From assembly GCF_037040815.1 (NCBI RefSeq), contig NZ_CP146232.1, positions 5,240,001-5,304,000 on the forward strand: 64,000 nucleotides of DNA. The letters are read 5' to 3'. Below are positions 34,049-43,487 of the stretch, piece after piece. The stretch is from Pararoseomonas sp. SCSIO 73927 (GTDB taxonomy: Bacteria; Pseudomonadota; Alphaproteobacteria; Acetobacterales; Acetobacteraceae). The position numbers and the translations under genes were made by a program. Position 1 is the first letter of the stretch. The number at the start of each line of letters is the position of its first letter. Below the pieces are notes generated by a model. The model saw nothing but the letters and a program-made list of their open reading frames with translations, was not told where the DNA came from and searched no databases.

Positions 34049-35119
34049 CTAGCCCCGCCCGACCACCTCGGCCAGGGCCTTTCCGACCTCCAGCGTGCCG
34101 GCGTTGCCGCCCAGGTCGCGGGTGCGCGGGCCGCCCTCGGAGAGGAGGGACTCGATGGCGTCCGTCACCGCCGCCGCCGCCTCGTGCTCGCCCAGGTGCT
34201 CCAGCATCAGGGCGCCGGACCAGATCTGCGCGATGGGGTTGGCCACCCCCTTCCCCGCGATGTCCGGGGCCGAGCCGTGAACCGGCTCGAACATGGAGGG
34301 GTGGGTCCGCTCCGGGTTGATGTTGGCGGAGGGCGCGATGCCGATGGAGCCCGCGACCGCCGGGCCGAGGTCCGACAGGATGTCGCCGAAGAGGTTGGAG
34401 GCCACCACCACGTCGAACCAGTCGGGGTGCTGCACGAAGTGGGCGCAGAGGATGTCGATGTGGAATTGGTCCGTGGCGATATCCGGGTAGGCTTTCGCCA
34501 TCTCGGCGAAGCGCTCATCCCAGAAGGGCATGGTGAAGGTGATGCCGTTGGACTTGGTGGCGGAGGTCAGCTTCCTGCGCGGGCGCTTCATCGCCAGCTC
34601 GAAGGCGTACTTCATCACGCGGTCGCAGCCCGTGCGGGTGAAGACGCTCTCCTGCGTCACGAACTCGCGCTCCGTCCCGCGGAACATGCGGCCGCCGGAG
34701 GAGGAGTACTCGCCCTCCGTGTTCTCCCGCACCACGACGAAGTCGATATCCTTCGGCTCGCGGCCGGCCAGCGGGCTCCGCACGCCTGGCATCAGCCGGC
34801 AGGGGCGCAGCGAGATGTACTGGTCGAAGTCCCGCCGCATGGGGATCAGCAGGCCCCAGAGGGAGACGTTGTCCGGCACGCCCGGCCAGCCGACGGCGCC
34901 GAGGAAGACGGCATCGGACTGCCGCAGCTGCTCCAGCCCGTCATCCGGCATCATCTTGCCGGTCCTGGCGTAGGTCTCGCAGGACCAGTCGTAATGGGTC
35001 AGCTCCAGCTCGAAGCCGAAGCGGTGGGCGGCGGCGTCCAGCACGCGCAGGCCCTCGGGCGTGGTTTCCTTCCCGATCCCGTCCCCCGGGACCACCGCGA
35101 TGCGGTGCTTGCGCGCCAT
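34049..35119 (-). CDS. Tartrate / D-malate dehydrogenase (isocitrate-isopropylmalate dehydrogenase family)
   Basis: 356 aa from ATG at 35119 (MARKHRIAVVPGDGIGKETT). The family signatures are all there: FVVVRENTEGEYSSSGGRMF, the substrate Lys in TSATKSNGITFTMPFWDE, and the Mg-binding NLFGDILSDLGPAVAGSIG. The motif RENTEGEYS and the length fit the TtuC/DmlA branch (tartrate dehydrogenase/decarboxylase, D-malate dehydrogenase) rather than LeuB. It converts tartrate or D-malate using NAD+ and Mg/Mn. It is divergent from the NDH-2 gene, with no transporter beside it. Confidence 0.9.
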   Translation of the reverse strand: MARKHRIAVVPGDGIGKETTPEGLRVLDAAAHRFGFELELTHYDWSCETYARTGKMMPDDGLEQLRQSDAVFLGAVGWPGVPDNVSLWGLLIPMRRDFDQYISLRPCRLMPGVRSPLAGREPKDIDFVVVRENTEGEYSSSGGRMFRGTEREFVTQESVFTRTGCDRVMKYAFELAMKRPRRKLTSATKSNGITFTMPFWDERFAEMAKAYPDIATDQFHIDILCAHFVQHPDWFDVVVASNLFGDILSDLGPAVAGSIGIAPSANINPERTHPSMFEPVHGSAPDIAGKGVANPIAQIWSGALMLEHLGEHEAAAAVTDAIESLLSEGGPRTRDLGGNAGTLEVGKALAEVVGRG

Positions 35120-35215
35120 GTCCGTTCCCCTCGCGTGAAGACAGGGGTTGGTGCCCCGCAACCGGCCGGGCGGCAAGCCCCTTACCCCCGCGGCGCAGGG
35201 CGGGAGGATGGGGCG

Positions 35216-36502
35216 ATGGCGGAACTGCACCGGCTGGTGGTGATGGGCGCGGGGGCGGGCGGGCTGGACCTGGCCACCCGCCTCGCGCGGCGCGGCGTGC
35301 CGGGGCTGGCGGTGACGCTGGTGGACCGCGCCTCCTCCCACGTGTGGAAGCCGCGGCTGCACCAGGTGGCGGCGGGCACGCTGGACACGGCGCAGGACGA
35401 GATCACCTACCTGGACCACGCGGCGCGCCTGGGCATGGCCTTCCGCCCAGGCACCCTGCGCGGGATCGACCGGGCGGCGCGGCGCATCACCCTAGGTACG
35501 GTGCAGGACGAGGCCGGGCGGGACGAGGTGACGGCGGAGGTGCCCTACGACACGCTGGTGCTCGCCCTCGGCAGCACGGCGGATGATTTCGGCACGCCGG
35601 GGGTGCGGCAGCACGCGGTGTTCATCGACAGCCGCGAGCAGGCGGAGGGCTTCCGCGTGCATCTGCGCCGCGCGGTGGTGCGGGCGCTGGACGACCCGGC
35701 GGTGCGCGAGGTCTCGATCGTCATCGTCGGCGGCGGGGCCACGGGGACGGAACTGGCGGCGGAGCTGCACCAGGCGCTGGACCTCGCCTCCGGCTACGGC
35801 GTGCCGGATCTGCGGGGCCGTCTGCGGGTGACGCTGGTGGAGATGGCGCCGCGCATCCTCGCCGCGCTGCCGGAGAAGGTCTCGAACTCCGCCACGGCCG
35901 TGCTGCGGAACCTCGGCGTGGAGGTGTTGACCGGGGCGGCGGTGGCCGAGGTGGACGAGCACGGGGTGGTGCTGAAGGACGGGCGGCGGATCGAGGCCTC
36001 CATCCGCGTCTGGGCCGCCGGCGTCCGCGCGCCCGGCGTAACCCGCGAGCTGGACGGGCTGGAGCTGGACCGGGCCGGGCGGATCCGGGTGGGGGAGGAC
36101 ATGGTGAGCGTGACGGACCCCGCGATCCTCGCGCTGGGCGACTGCGCCGCGCTGGTGCCGGCGGGGCAGGACAAGCCCCTGCCCGCCACGGCCCAGGTGG
36201 CGCACCAGCAGGCCCGGCACCTGGCCCGGCACCTGCCGGGGCGGCTCTCCGGCGCGCCGATCCCGCCTTTCCACTACGTGCCGCGCGGCTCCCTCGTCTC
36301 GCTGGGAGATTACGACGCCTTCGGCAGCCTCGGGCGGCTGGGGGTGCTGAAGGGGGCCTTTATCGAGGGATGGCTGGCCCGGCTGAGCTACGCGATGCTG
36401 TACCGGCAGTTCCAGCTGGTGGTGCACGGGTGGCGGGCGCCGCTGGTCTGGGCGGCGGGGGCGCTGCGGTCCCTGGCGCGGCCCTCGGTGCGGCTGGACT
36501 GA
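35216..36502 (+). CDS. ndh: Type II NADH dehydrogenase-like flavoprotein
   Basis: 428 aa. FAD-binding LVVMGAGAGGLDLATRLAR at the N-terminus, NADH-binding VSIVIVGGGATGTELAAELHQ near residue 170, and the FAD motif ILALGDCAAL near residue 305. The C-terminus has the hydrophobic SYAMLYRQFQLVVHGW stretch by which NDH-2 enzymes attach to the inner face of the membrane. It passes electrons from NADH to quinone without pumping protons. A second ATG 8 bp upstream is out of frame. It is followed by a secreted-protein gene. Confidence 0.9.
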   Translation: MAELHRLVVMGAGAGGLDLATRLARRGVPGLAVTLVDRASSHVWKPRLHQVAAGTLDTAQDEITYLDHAARLGMAFRPGTLRGIDRAARRITLGTVQDEAGRDEVTAEVPYDTLVLALGSTADDFGTPGVRQHAVFIDSREQAEGFRVHLRRAVVRALDDPAVREVSIVIVGGGATGTELAAELHQALDLASGYGVPDLRGRLRVTLVEMAPRILAALPEKVSNSATAVLRNLGVEVLTGAAVAEVDEHGVVLKDGRRIEASIRVWAAGVRAPGVTRELDGLELDRAGRIRVGEDMVSVTDPAILALGDCAALVPAGQDKPLPATAQVAHQQARHLARHLPGRLSGAPIPPFHYVPRGSLVSLGDYDAFGSLGRLGVLKGAFIEGWLARLSYAMLYRQFQLVVHGWRAPLVWAAGALRSLARPSVRLD

Positions 36503-36574
36503 CCGGCGCGGGCGGGGCTTGGAAGCGTGCCGCGGAACGGGCAGACCGGCGCCGCATCGTCGAGGAGCGCCGGC

Positions 36575-37207
36575 ATGATGGCGGCCATTGCCCTGGTTCC
36601 CGCGCTCCTCCTCGCTCTGGCCACCGGAGCCGGTGCCCAGGAATCCCGTCGGGAAATGGCATCAGGGGCGCCGCCGGGGGCTGCACCGGGCTCGGGAGGC
36701 CCGTCCTTCACCCCCACCCGCGACGTGGCCGTGACCTACCGGATCTCCGGCGCCGGGCCTGGGACGGCGGAGATGCGGGTGGCCTGGACGGCGTCCGGCC
36801 TCTCGCGCCTGGAGCCGCCGGGGGCGCCGGGCTGGATCCTGGTGGAGCGGGACCCGCCCCGCGCGACCATGGTGGTGGATTCCGAGCGCGCCTTCATGGA
36901 GATGCCGCGCGAGATGGCGGCCGGGATGCGGCTGGAGCCGCCCGACGGCGCCGCCCTGACGAAAGGCAGGGAGGACCGGGTGGCGGGGGAGGCCTGCACT
37001 TTATGGGCCGGGCCGCGCCGGACGACGGTCTGCGTGACGGCGGACGGGGTGCTGCTGCGGTCCGTCTCCGCCCTGCCGGGCGGGGGCGAGAACCGGATGG
37101 AGGCGACCTCCGTCCGCTACGGCGCGCAGGACCCGGCCCGGTTCCGGGTGCCGGCGGGGTATCGGCGCAAGCAGGCGCCCGGGCCGCTGGTGCCGCAGCG
37201 GCGCTAG
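36575..37207 (+). CDS. Exported protein, DUF4412-like, paralogue A
   Basis: 210 aa from ATG at 36575 (GAGGAGCG upstream). A Sec signal (MMAAIALVPALLLALATGAGAQ) is followed by a proline/glycine linker and a beta-rich domain: PTRDVAVTYRISG, PGAPGWILVERDPPRATMVVD, then ATSVRYGAQDPARFRVPAGYR. It is paralogous to the gene at 39103-39741 over the whole mature part. The pattern of an exported protein reporting on bound or oxidised substrate recalls DUF4412, but the function is unknown. Confidence 0.75.
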   Translation: MMAAIALVPALLLALATGAGAQESRREMASGAPPGAAPGSGGPSFTPTRDVAVTYRISGAGPGTAEMRVAWTASGLSRLEPPGAPGWILVERDPPRATMVVDSERAFMEMPREMAAGMRLEPPDGAALTKGREDRVAGEACTLWAGPRRTTVCVTADGVLLRSVSALPGGGENRMEATSVRYGAQDPARFRVPAGYRRKQAPGPLVPQRR

Positions 37208-37213
37208 AAGGGA

Positions 37214-38236
37214 TCAGCCGTCCAGGAATCGCTCCTGGATGAGGGCCGCCACGCGCCCGCTCTCGTCCAGCGGCGCGCGGGGCGGGGCATGGGGGAAGTT
37301 CTCGAACGGCGCGGCCTGCCCGGCGGCGAAGAGGCCCTCGCGCAGGGCGAGGTGGCGGGGCGCGCCGGGCGGGGCGCCCGCGACGAAAACGGGCGCGGAT
37401 GTCGCCAGCGCCTCCGACAGCATGGAGACGGAGTCGCCCGTCACGACCACCGCGTCGGCCAGGGCCAGGAAGGCGGCGTAGGGGTTCGGCCCCTCTCCGC
37501 CCCAGCGGTGCAGCAGGCCGGGCACGCCGAAGAGGCGCGCGGCCACCGCATCCGCCGCGGCGGGGCCGGTGCGGCGGCTGGTGGTGGCGAGGACGCTTCC
37601 GGCATGGGGAAGCACCCGGTCGATGATCGCGACCGCCTCGGCGGGGTCCATCCCCTCCCCCCGCACGGCGCCGCCGAGCAGCACGGCCACGCGCGGGCGG
37701 AGCAGCGCGGCAAGGTCCGGTCGGGACTCCCCGGCCACCGCCAGGACGGCGGGGGAGATGCGGTGGGTGGCGCCGAGGATCGGCAGAACGTTGGGGGCGC
37801 GGTCCGGGCGGTCGTGGCGGCCGATCACCAGCAGGTCGAAGTCCTCCGCCCCCGCTCCCGGCCGCATGAGGTGCACCGTCCGCGCGCCCCGCCGGCGCAG
37901 CCAGCGGGAAACGGGAGCGGAGCGGCGGCCGGCGCCGATCACCAGGGCGGGCCATTCCGGGACGATGCGGGGAATGGTGAAGGACGGCACGCCGGACCAG
38001 GGCCCCTCCAGCGCCGCCCGGCGCAGCCCGTCCCGCGCGGCGCCGGTCAGGCCGAGGAGGCTCGGCCAGGGCAGCGGCAGGCGCGCGAGCGGGCCCCATT
38101 CCAGCGGGATGACCCGGAAGGGCCGCCCCAGCCGCTCCGCGACACCCAGCGCCTGCGCGGCCGTGCCCGCGCGCGGGTCGGCGAGGACCCAGACCCTTCC
38201 CTCCTCGCTCACCCCTGCCCTGCCCTCCCTTCGCAT
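37214..38236 (-). CDS. ELM1/GtrOC1-family protein
   Basis: 340 aa. N-terminal VWVLADPRAGTAAQALGVAERLG, then IPRIVPEWPALVIGAGRRSAPVSRWLRR and the nucleotide-sugar-like C-terminal half VLATTSRRT and ALADAVVVTGDSVSMLSEALATSAPVF. This is the bacterial ELM1 (mitochondrial fission protein-like) family, related to GT-B glycosyltransferases. A role in envelope glycan synthesis is suspected but unproven. A GTG at 38212 is an alternative start. It lies between the two paralogous exported-protein genes. Confidence 0.8.
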   Translation of the reverse strand: MRREGRAGVSEEGRVWVLADPRAGTAAQALGVAERLGRPFRVIPLEWGPLARLPLPWPSLLGLTGAARDGLRRAALEGPWSGVPSFTIPRIVPEWPALVIGAGRRSAPVSRWLRRRGARTVHLMRPGAGAEDFDLLVIGRHDRPDRAPNVLPILGATHRISPAVLAVAGESRPDLAALLRPRVAVLLGGAVRGEGMDPAEAVAIIDRVLPHAGSVLATTSRRTGPAAADAVAARLFGVPGLLHRWGGEGPNPYAAFLALADAVVVTGDSVSMLSEALATSAPVFVAGAPPGAPRHLALREGLFAAGQAAPFENFPHAPPRAPLDESGRVAALIQERFLDG

Positions 38237-38320
38237 GGACGCGGCCGGGCCGGGCCGCTAGGGATCGGCGGATTCGCGCCGCCGCCCATCAGAGCACAGG
38301 CCGGGAGAGGGGATTTCGAC

Positions 38321-39046
38321 ATGGCCATGCAGCACGCCTCCGAGTGGGACCGCGACGCGGCGCTCACCACCGCCCGCATCCTCCTGGAGATCAAGGCCGT
38401 CAACTTCCGGCCGGAGGAGCCCTACACCTTCACCTCGGGCTGGAAGAGCCCGGTCTATATCGACTGCCGCCGCATCATCTTCTTCCCCCGCGCCCGCCGC
38501 GTGATCTGCGACCTGGCCGCGGAGAAGATCGGCCGCCACATCGGCTACGAGGCGATCGAGGCCGTGGTGGGCGGCGAGACGGCGGGCATCCCCTTCGCCG
38601 CCTGGATCGCGGACCGGCTGATGGCGCCGATGGCCTATGTGCGGAAGAAGCCCAAAGGCTTCGGCCGCAACGCGCAGATCGAGGGCGACGTGCCGGAGGG
38701 CAAGCGCACCGTGCTGGTGGAGGACCTGACCACCGATGGCGGCTCCAAGATCCGCTTCACCCAGGCGCTGCGCGACGCCGGCGCCATCTGCGACGACACC
38801 TTCGTGGTGTTCTTCTACGGCGTCTTCCCCGGCGCCTTCGACACGATGAAGGCGATGAACCTGAACCTGCACCACCTCTGCACCTGGTGGGACGTGCTGG
38901 AGGTGTGCCGCGAGCGCCCCTACTTCTCCGAGGAGGCGCTGCGCGAGGTGCGGCGCTTCCTGGAGGACCCGATGGCCTGGTCCAAGGCGCGCGGCGGCAT
39001 CGGCAGCGCGGAGGAGGCGGTGGCCAAGGGGATCACCGCGGGCTGA
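38321..39046 (+). CDS. pyrE: Orotate phosphoribosyltransferase
   Basis: 241 aa from ATG at 38321 (GGGAGAGGGG upstream). The PRPP-binding motif VLVEDLTTDGGSKIRF is intact, and the active-site YVRKKPKGFGRNAQIEG loop carries the lysines and arginine that bind PRPP. It transfers orotate to PRPP to make OMP, the fifth step of pyrimidine synthesis, in the cytoplasm. It is not in an operon with other pyr genes here. Confidence 0.96.
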   Translation: MAMQHASEWDRDAALTTARILLEIKAVNFRPEEPYTFTSGWKSPVYIDCRRIIFFPRARRVICDLAAEKIGRHIGYEAIEAVVGGETAGIPFAAWIADRLMAPMAYVRKKPKGFGRNAQIEGDVPEGKRTVLVEDLTTDGGSKIRFTQALRDAGAICDDTFVVFFYGVFPGAFDTMKAMNLNLHHLCTWWDVLEVCRERPYFSEEALREVRRFLEDPMAWSKARGGIGSAEEAVAKGITAG

Positions 39047-39102
39047 GGCGTCGCCGGCCGCGAGGGAGAAGGGCCGGGCATCCCCGGCGCTCCTGCCGCG
39101 GC

Positions 39103-39741
39103 CTAGCGCGCCGGCGGGGCGCCGCCCGGCATGCCCTGCATCGTCTGGTAGCCCTCCGGCACTCGGAAGCGCGCGGGATCCTGCGCTCCGTAGCGCACCT
39201 CCGTCGCCTCGATCCCGCCCTGCCCGCCGTTCGGGGCCTGACCGGTGGCGCGCAGCGTCACGCCATCCTGCGTCAGGCAGGCCACGCCCTGGCCCTGCGG
39301 GCCGGTGGCGGCCCACTCCGTGCAGGCCTGGCCGGCGACCGTGGCGGTGCCCCGGCGCTCGAAACGCACGCCCTCCGGCACGGCCTGGGTCAGCGCCCGC
39401 ACGGCCTCCGGCGGCAGGGCCATCACCGCGCGCTGCCCGTCCATCACCATCACGGCGGTGCCGGCCCTGCGGTCCACCAGCATCCAGCCGATGCCGCCGG
39501 GCGGATCCACCCGCTGCTTTCCTTCCGTGACCGACCAGGCCATGCCGAAGGTGTCGGACGGCGCCCCGTCGCCGAGGGCGCGGTAGGTCACCGCCACGTC
39601 CCGCGTGGGCAGGGTGGCGGGCGGCGCGGTCTGGGCCGCGGCCGGCAGGGCGGGCAGAACCAGGGCGGGCAGAACCAGGGCAGCCAGGATCAGGGTGGGC
39701 AGGGCGACCAGCCCGGGCAGCGGCGAGCGTTGCTTCTTCAT
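39103..39741 (-). CDS. Exported protein, DUF4412-like, paralogue B
   Basis: 212 aa. The signal peptide has a long hydrophobic run with repeats of LPALVLPAL, encoded by a GGGCAGAACCAGG-type tandem repeat at about 39650-39690. The mature domain has PTRDVAVTYRALG, GGIGWMLVDRRAGTAVMVMDGQ, CTEWAATGPQG and EATEVRYGAQDPARFRVPEGY. The last stretch is nearly identical to the paralogue at 36575. It is convergent with pyrE. Function unknown. Confidence 0.75.
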   Translation of the reverse strand: MKKQRSPLPGLVALPTLILAALVLPALVLPALPAAAQTAPPATLPTRDVAVTYRALGDGAPSDTFGMAWSVTEGKQRVDPPGGIGWMLVDRRAGTAVMVMDGQRAVMALPPEAVRALTQAVPEGVRFERRGTATVAGQACTEWAATGPQGQGVACLTQDGVTLRATGQAPNGGQGGIEATEVRYGAQDPARFRVPEGYQTMQGMPGGAPPAR

Positions 39742-39880
39742 GCGCCCCTAGTGGGGTATGCGGGCCGTGGCTGCCCAGGTGCGATCCCCGCACGATCCGG
39801 CGAGGAGCGCGCGGCCGCGCGCTTGCGGCCCTGCAGCAGAGCATCCACATTCCCACAAGCCCTTGGGATTCAACGACATG

Positions 39881-39907
39881 CCTGGACAGGTCTCGACCTG
39901 AACAGGT
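39881..39907. promoter_or_regulatory. Tandem CCTGnnCAGG dyads upstream of mntH
   Basis: CCTGGACAGG (39881-39890) and ACCTGAACAGGT (39896-39907) are perfect dyads whose centres are 16 bp apart, about 45-60 bp before the mntH start. Two helically phased copies look like an operator for a dimeric regulator. Neither matches a Fur, MntR or Mur box I know. Confidence 0.4.
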
Positions 39908-39944
39908 GTTCATTCGTGCCCGATGACAGGAGAGAAGAGGTCTG

Positions 39945-41276
39945 ATGGCACGAGGCGATCTTCCCCTGGCCGGACGGAGCGAGGATGGCCGCAGCCTGCC
40001 GGAGGTGAACCGCAGCGTCGCCGTCCCGAATGCCGGGTCCTGGCTGCGGCGGCTGATGGCCTTCATCGGGCCGGGCTACCTCGTCGCGGTGGGCTACATG
40101 GACCCCGGCAACTGGGCCACCGCGCTCGCGGGCGGATCGGCCTTCGGGTACACGCTGCTCACCGTCGCGCTGCTCTCCTCGCTGATGGCGATCCTGCTGC
40201 AGGCGCTCTGCGCGCGGATCGGGATCGCGACGGGGCACGACCTGGCGCAGCTCTGCCGGGACCGCTTTCCGCGCTGGGTTGGCCTTCCCCTTTGGTTCCT
40301 GGCCGAGGTCGCGATCTGCGCGACGGACCTGGCGGAGCTCATCGGCACGGCCATCGCGCTGCAGCTGCTGTTCGGCATCCCGCTGATGGCGGGCGTGCTG
40401 CTGACGGCGCTGGACGCCTTCCTCATCCTCTGGCTGCAGAACAAGGGGATGCGCTGGCTGGAGGCCTTCATCATGGGGATGATCGCCCTCATCGCCGGGT
40501 GCTTCGTGGTGCAGGTTGCGCTGGCGGACCCGGAGTGGGGCGCGGTGCTCCGGGGCTACCTGCCCTCCGCCTCGATCGTGACGAACGAGACGCAGCTCTA
40601 CATCGCGCTCGGCATCCTCGGCGCGACGGTGATGCCGCACAACCTGTACCTGCACACCGCCGTCATCCAGTCCCGCGACATCGGGCGGGACGAGGCGGGG
40701 AAGCGGGAGGCGATCCGCTTCGCCACGATCGACAGCACGGTGGCGCTCGGCCTCGCGCTGCTCATCAACTCCTCCATCCTCATCCTCGCCGCCGCCGCCT
40801 TCCACGCCAGCGGCAATACGGAGGTTGCGGAGATCCAGGACGCGCACAAGCTGCTGGCGCCGATCCTCGGCACCGCGGCGCCCTACCTGTTCGCGGTCGC
40901 GCTGCTGGCCTGCGGGCTGAACTCCACCGTCACGGCCACGCTGGCGGGGCAGGTGGTGATGGAGGGCTTCCTGCACATCCGGCTGAACCCGGTGGTGAGG
41001 CGGCTGGTGACGCGGCTGATCGCCATCATCCCCGCCGTGATCGTGACGGCGATCTACGGGGAGAGCGGGACGGCGCGGATGCTCGTGCTGTCGCAGGTCG
41101 TGCTCTCGCTGCAGCTGCCCTTCGCGGTGATCCCGCTGATGCTCTTCGCGGGGGACCGCAAGCGGCTGGGGGTGCTCTCGGCGCCGCGCTGGCAGCTGGC
41201 GCTGGGCTGGGCCTCGGCGGCGCTGATCGTGGTGCTGAACGTGAAGTTGCTGGCGGACTTCCTGCTGGGAGATTGA
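39945..41276 (+). CDS. mntH: Nramp-family divalent metal/proton symporter
   Basis: 443 aa, 11 TM helices. The metal-site motif of TM1 is [15 protein letters not shown] (DPGN) and of TM6 is [15 protein letters not shown] (MPHN), both canonical for Mn2+/Fe2+ transport. AGAGAAGAGG precedes the ATG. It imports manganese, perhaps iron, with protons. The upstream region has two phased dyads that may be an operator; no manganese riboswitch is visible. An 11-G homopolymer follows the stop codon (41281-41291). Confidence 0.94.
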   Translation: MARGDLPLAGRSEDGRSLPEVNRSVAVPNAGSWLRRLMAFIGPGYLVAVGYMDPGNWATALAGGSAFGYTLLTVALLSSLMAILLQALCARIGIATGHDLAQLCRDRFPRWVGLPLWFLAEVAICATDLAELIGTAIALQLLFGIPLMAGVLLTALDAFLILWLQNKGMRWLEAFIMGMIALIAGCFVVQVALADPEWGAVLRGYLPSASIVTNETQLYIALGILGATVMPHNLYLHTAVIQSRDIGRDEAGKREAIRFATIDSTVALGLALLINSSILILAAAAFHASGNTEVAEIQDAHKLLAPILGTAAPYLFAVALLACGLNSTVTATLAGQVVMEGFLHIRLNPVVRRLVTRLIAIIPAVIVTAIYGESGTARMLVLSQVVLSLQLPFAVIPLMLFAGDRKRLGVLSAPRWQLALGWASAALIVVLNVKLLADFLLGD

Positions 41277-41359
41277 GCGCGGGGGGGGGGGTGGCTGATG
41301 CGGCGCGCGCCCCGCATCATCCGCCAGAGCCCGCCACCCGGGCCCGGAGGCGACGCGCC

Positions 41360-42316
41360 ATGCCCATCCCCGTCCTCGTCCTGATCGAGCTGCTGCCGGA
41401 GCAGAGGGCGCGGCTGAGCGGGGCAGGATTCGACCTCCGCCTGGCCGCGGCGGAGCGGGAGCGGGCGGTGGCTGAGGATGGCCCGAGGTTCCGGGCCGTG
41501 CTGACCAACGGCTCCACGGGGCTCACCGCCGCGGAGATGGAGCGGATGCCCGCGCTGGAGATCGTCCTCGCCCAGGGGGCGGGATTCGAGCGGATCGACG
41601 TCGCGGCGGCCCGGGCGCGCGGCCTCGTCGTCACCCACGGGCCCGGCACGAACGACAGCTCCGTGGCGGACCACGCGATGGCGCTGCTGCTGGCGGCGGC
41701 GCGGGGGATCGTGCGGGCGGACGCGGCCGTGCGGCGCGGGGCGTGGCCTCGGCTGACGCGGCCGGCGGTGTTCGGGAAGCGGCTGGGCATTCTTGGTCTC
41801 GGCCGGATCGGCGCGGCGATCGCGGGGCGCGGCGCGGGCGGCTTCGGGATGGCGGTGGGATATTGCGGGCGGCAGAGGCAGGAAGGGGTGGAGCACGCCT
41901 TCTTCCCCACCCCCGTTGCCTTGGCGGCGTGGTGCGACTTCCTGGTGATCGCGACGCCAGGCGGGGCAGGCACACGGCACCTGGTCGATGCGGCCGTGCT
42001 GGACGCGCTGGGGCCGGAGGGGTTCCTGATCAATATTGCCCGCGGGACGGTGGTGGACACGGAGGCGCTGATCGCGGCGCTGCGGGCGGGGCGCATCGCG
42101 GGCGCCGCGCTGGACGTGGTGGAGGGCGAGCCGGTGCTGCCCGAGGGGTTGGCGGCGCTGGAGAACGTCACCCTCACCCCGCACGTCGCCGGGCGCTCGC
42201 CGGAGGCGGTGGCGGCGACGATTGACCTGGTGATCGAGAACCTGACGGCGCACTTCTCAGGCCAACCCGTCCTGACCCCCGTCCTCACCCCCGTCTTCAC
42301 CCCCGGGCCGGCCTGA
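41360..42316 (+). CDS. D-isomer-specific 2-hydroxyacid dehydrogenase
   Basis: 318 aa from ATG at 41360 (CGGAGG upstream). The NAD(P)-binding motif is GILGLGRIGAAIAGR. The catalytic triad can be read as Arg in INIARGTVVD, Glu in DVVEGEPVLPE and His in LTPHVAGRS. The N-terminal substrate domain has NGSTGLTAAEMERMPALEIV. Such enzymes reduce glyoxylate, hydroxypyruvate or related 2-oxoacids. The C-terminal tail repeats the VLTPV unit (low complexity). It precedes the DUF2252 gene by 11 bp. Confidence 0.92.
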   Translation: MPIPVLVLIELLPEQRARLSGAGFDLRLAAAERERAVAEDGPRFRAVLTNGSTGLTAAEMERMPALEIVLAQGAGFERIDVAAARARGLVVTHGPGTNDSSVADHAMALLLAAARGIVRADAAVRRGAWPRLTRPAVFGKRLGILGLGRIGAAIAGRGAGGFGMAVGYCGRQRQEGVEHAFFPTPVALAAWCDFLVIATPGGAGTRHLVDAAVLDALGPEGFLINIARGTVVDTEALIAALRAGRIAGAALDVVEGEPVLPEGLAALENVTLTPHVAGRSPEAVAATIDLVIENLTAHFSGQPVLTPVLTPVFTPGPA

Positions 42317-42327
42317 GGGGGCGGAGG

Positions 42328-43455
42328 ATGGACATCCTGGCATCGGTGGCGCGCTACGAGGACGACCTGCGCGCGCAGATGGGGCGGGAGGTGCTGCAGG
42401 AGGGGCTGGACGAGAAGCACCGGAAGATGGCGGGCCGGGATCCCTTCCCCTTCCTGCGCGCCACCTTCTGGCGCTGGGCGGAGACGGTGCTGGAAGTGGC
42501 GCCGGACCTCGGCTCCGCCCCGGCCGTGCTGGCGGTGGGGGACGTCCACCTGGAGAATTTCGGCACCTGGCGCGACCTGGACGGCCGGCTGGTCTGGGGC
42601 GTGAACGACTACGACGAGGCGGCGGCGATGCCCTACCCGCTGGACCTGCTGCGCCTGGCCGTCAGCGGGCTGCTGGCGGGCGGGGAGCGGGGGGCGGCGG
42701 CGATCGCGCGGGACATCCTGGCCGGCTACGCCGCGGGGCTGGAGGCGCCCGGCGCGGCGGTGCTGGACCGGGAGCGCCGGGGGCTGCGCGAGACCGTGAT
42801 GGTCCCGGAGGGGCACCGGGCGGAGTTCTGGAACGGGCTGCGGAAGAAGCGGGAGGCCTTCGAGGCGCGCCCGAAGCGGGGGCGCCCGAAGCTCTGGCCC
42901 CGCTACGAGACGGCGCTGCGGACGGCGATGCCGCCGGGGGCCGAGCCGTCCCGCTTCTGGTACCGCGGCGCCGGAGTGGGCAGCCTCGGCCGCCCCCGCT
43001 GGGTGGCGGAGGCGGAGTGGGCGGGGGATCTGGTGATCCGGGAGGCGAAAGGGGTGGTTCCCTCCGCCTGGGCGCGCGCGCACGGCGGCGGGCACGCCCT
43101 TCGCTGCATGGAGATCGCGACAGGGCGCTTCCGCGCGCCGGATCCCTGGTACCGGGTGGCCAACGGCATCGCCGTGCGGCGCCTCTCCCCGAACAACCGC
43201 AAGATCGAGGCGGGAGAGGTCTTCCCTTCCGCCAGGACGGGCGCGAGGCGGATGGGGCGGGAGGTTCTGGTCGGGGCGCCGATGCTGCGCGCCATGGGGG
43301 CGGAGCTGGCCGCGATCCACCTGGGGGGCGAGGGCGCGCGGGAGGCGATCCGGCGGCACCTGCGGGCGCAGCGCGGGGGCTGGCTCGGGCGGATGGCGGC
43401 GGCCGCGGCGGCCATGGTGGAGGAGGAGCACCGGACCTTCCGGCGCGGGCGCTAG
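42328..43455 (+). CDS. DUF2252-family protein (kinase-like fold)
   Basis: 375 aa. Signature stretches: DPFPFLRATFWRWAE, the GDVHLENFGTW motif (like the catalytic HxN of aminoglycoside-phosphotransferase folds) and WGVNDYDEAAAMPYPLDLLRL (the following D-Y-D resembling the metal-binding Asp). The family looks like kinases, but its substrate is unknown. It is likely co-transcribed with the hydroxyacid dehydrogenase gene. Confidence 0.88.
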   Translation: MDILASVARYEDDLRAQMGREVLQEGLDEKHRKMAGRDPFPFLRATFWRWAETVLEVAPDLGSAPAVLAVGDVHLENFGTWRDLDGRLVWGVNDYDEAAAMPYPLDLLRLAVSGLLAGGERGAAAIARDILAGYAAGLEAPGAAVLDRERRGLRETVMVPEGHRAEFWNGLRKKREAFEARPKRGRPKLWPRYETALRTAMPPGAEPSRFWYRGAGVGSLGRPRWVAEAEWAGDLVIREAKGVVPSAWARAHGGGHALRCMEIATGRFRAPDPWYRVANGIAVRRLSPNNRKIEAGEVFPSARTGARRMGREVLVGAPMLRAMGAELAAIHLGGEGAREAIRRHLRAQRGGWLGRMAAAAAAMVEEEHRTFRRGR

Positions 43456-43487
43456 TCCGGGGCGGGGAAGCCCTGCATCATCCGCCG

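Noticed and set aside
41281..41291. Run of 11 G after the mntH stop, a possible phase-variation tract
   Set aside because: It lies outside any coding frame and about 70 bp before the next start, not inside a clear promoter spacer. Slippage there has no obvious effect on a gene.
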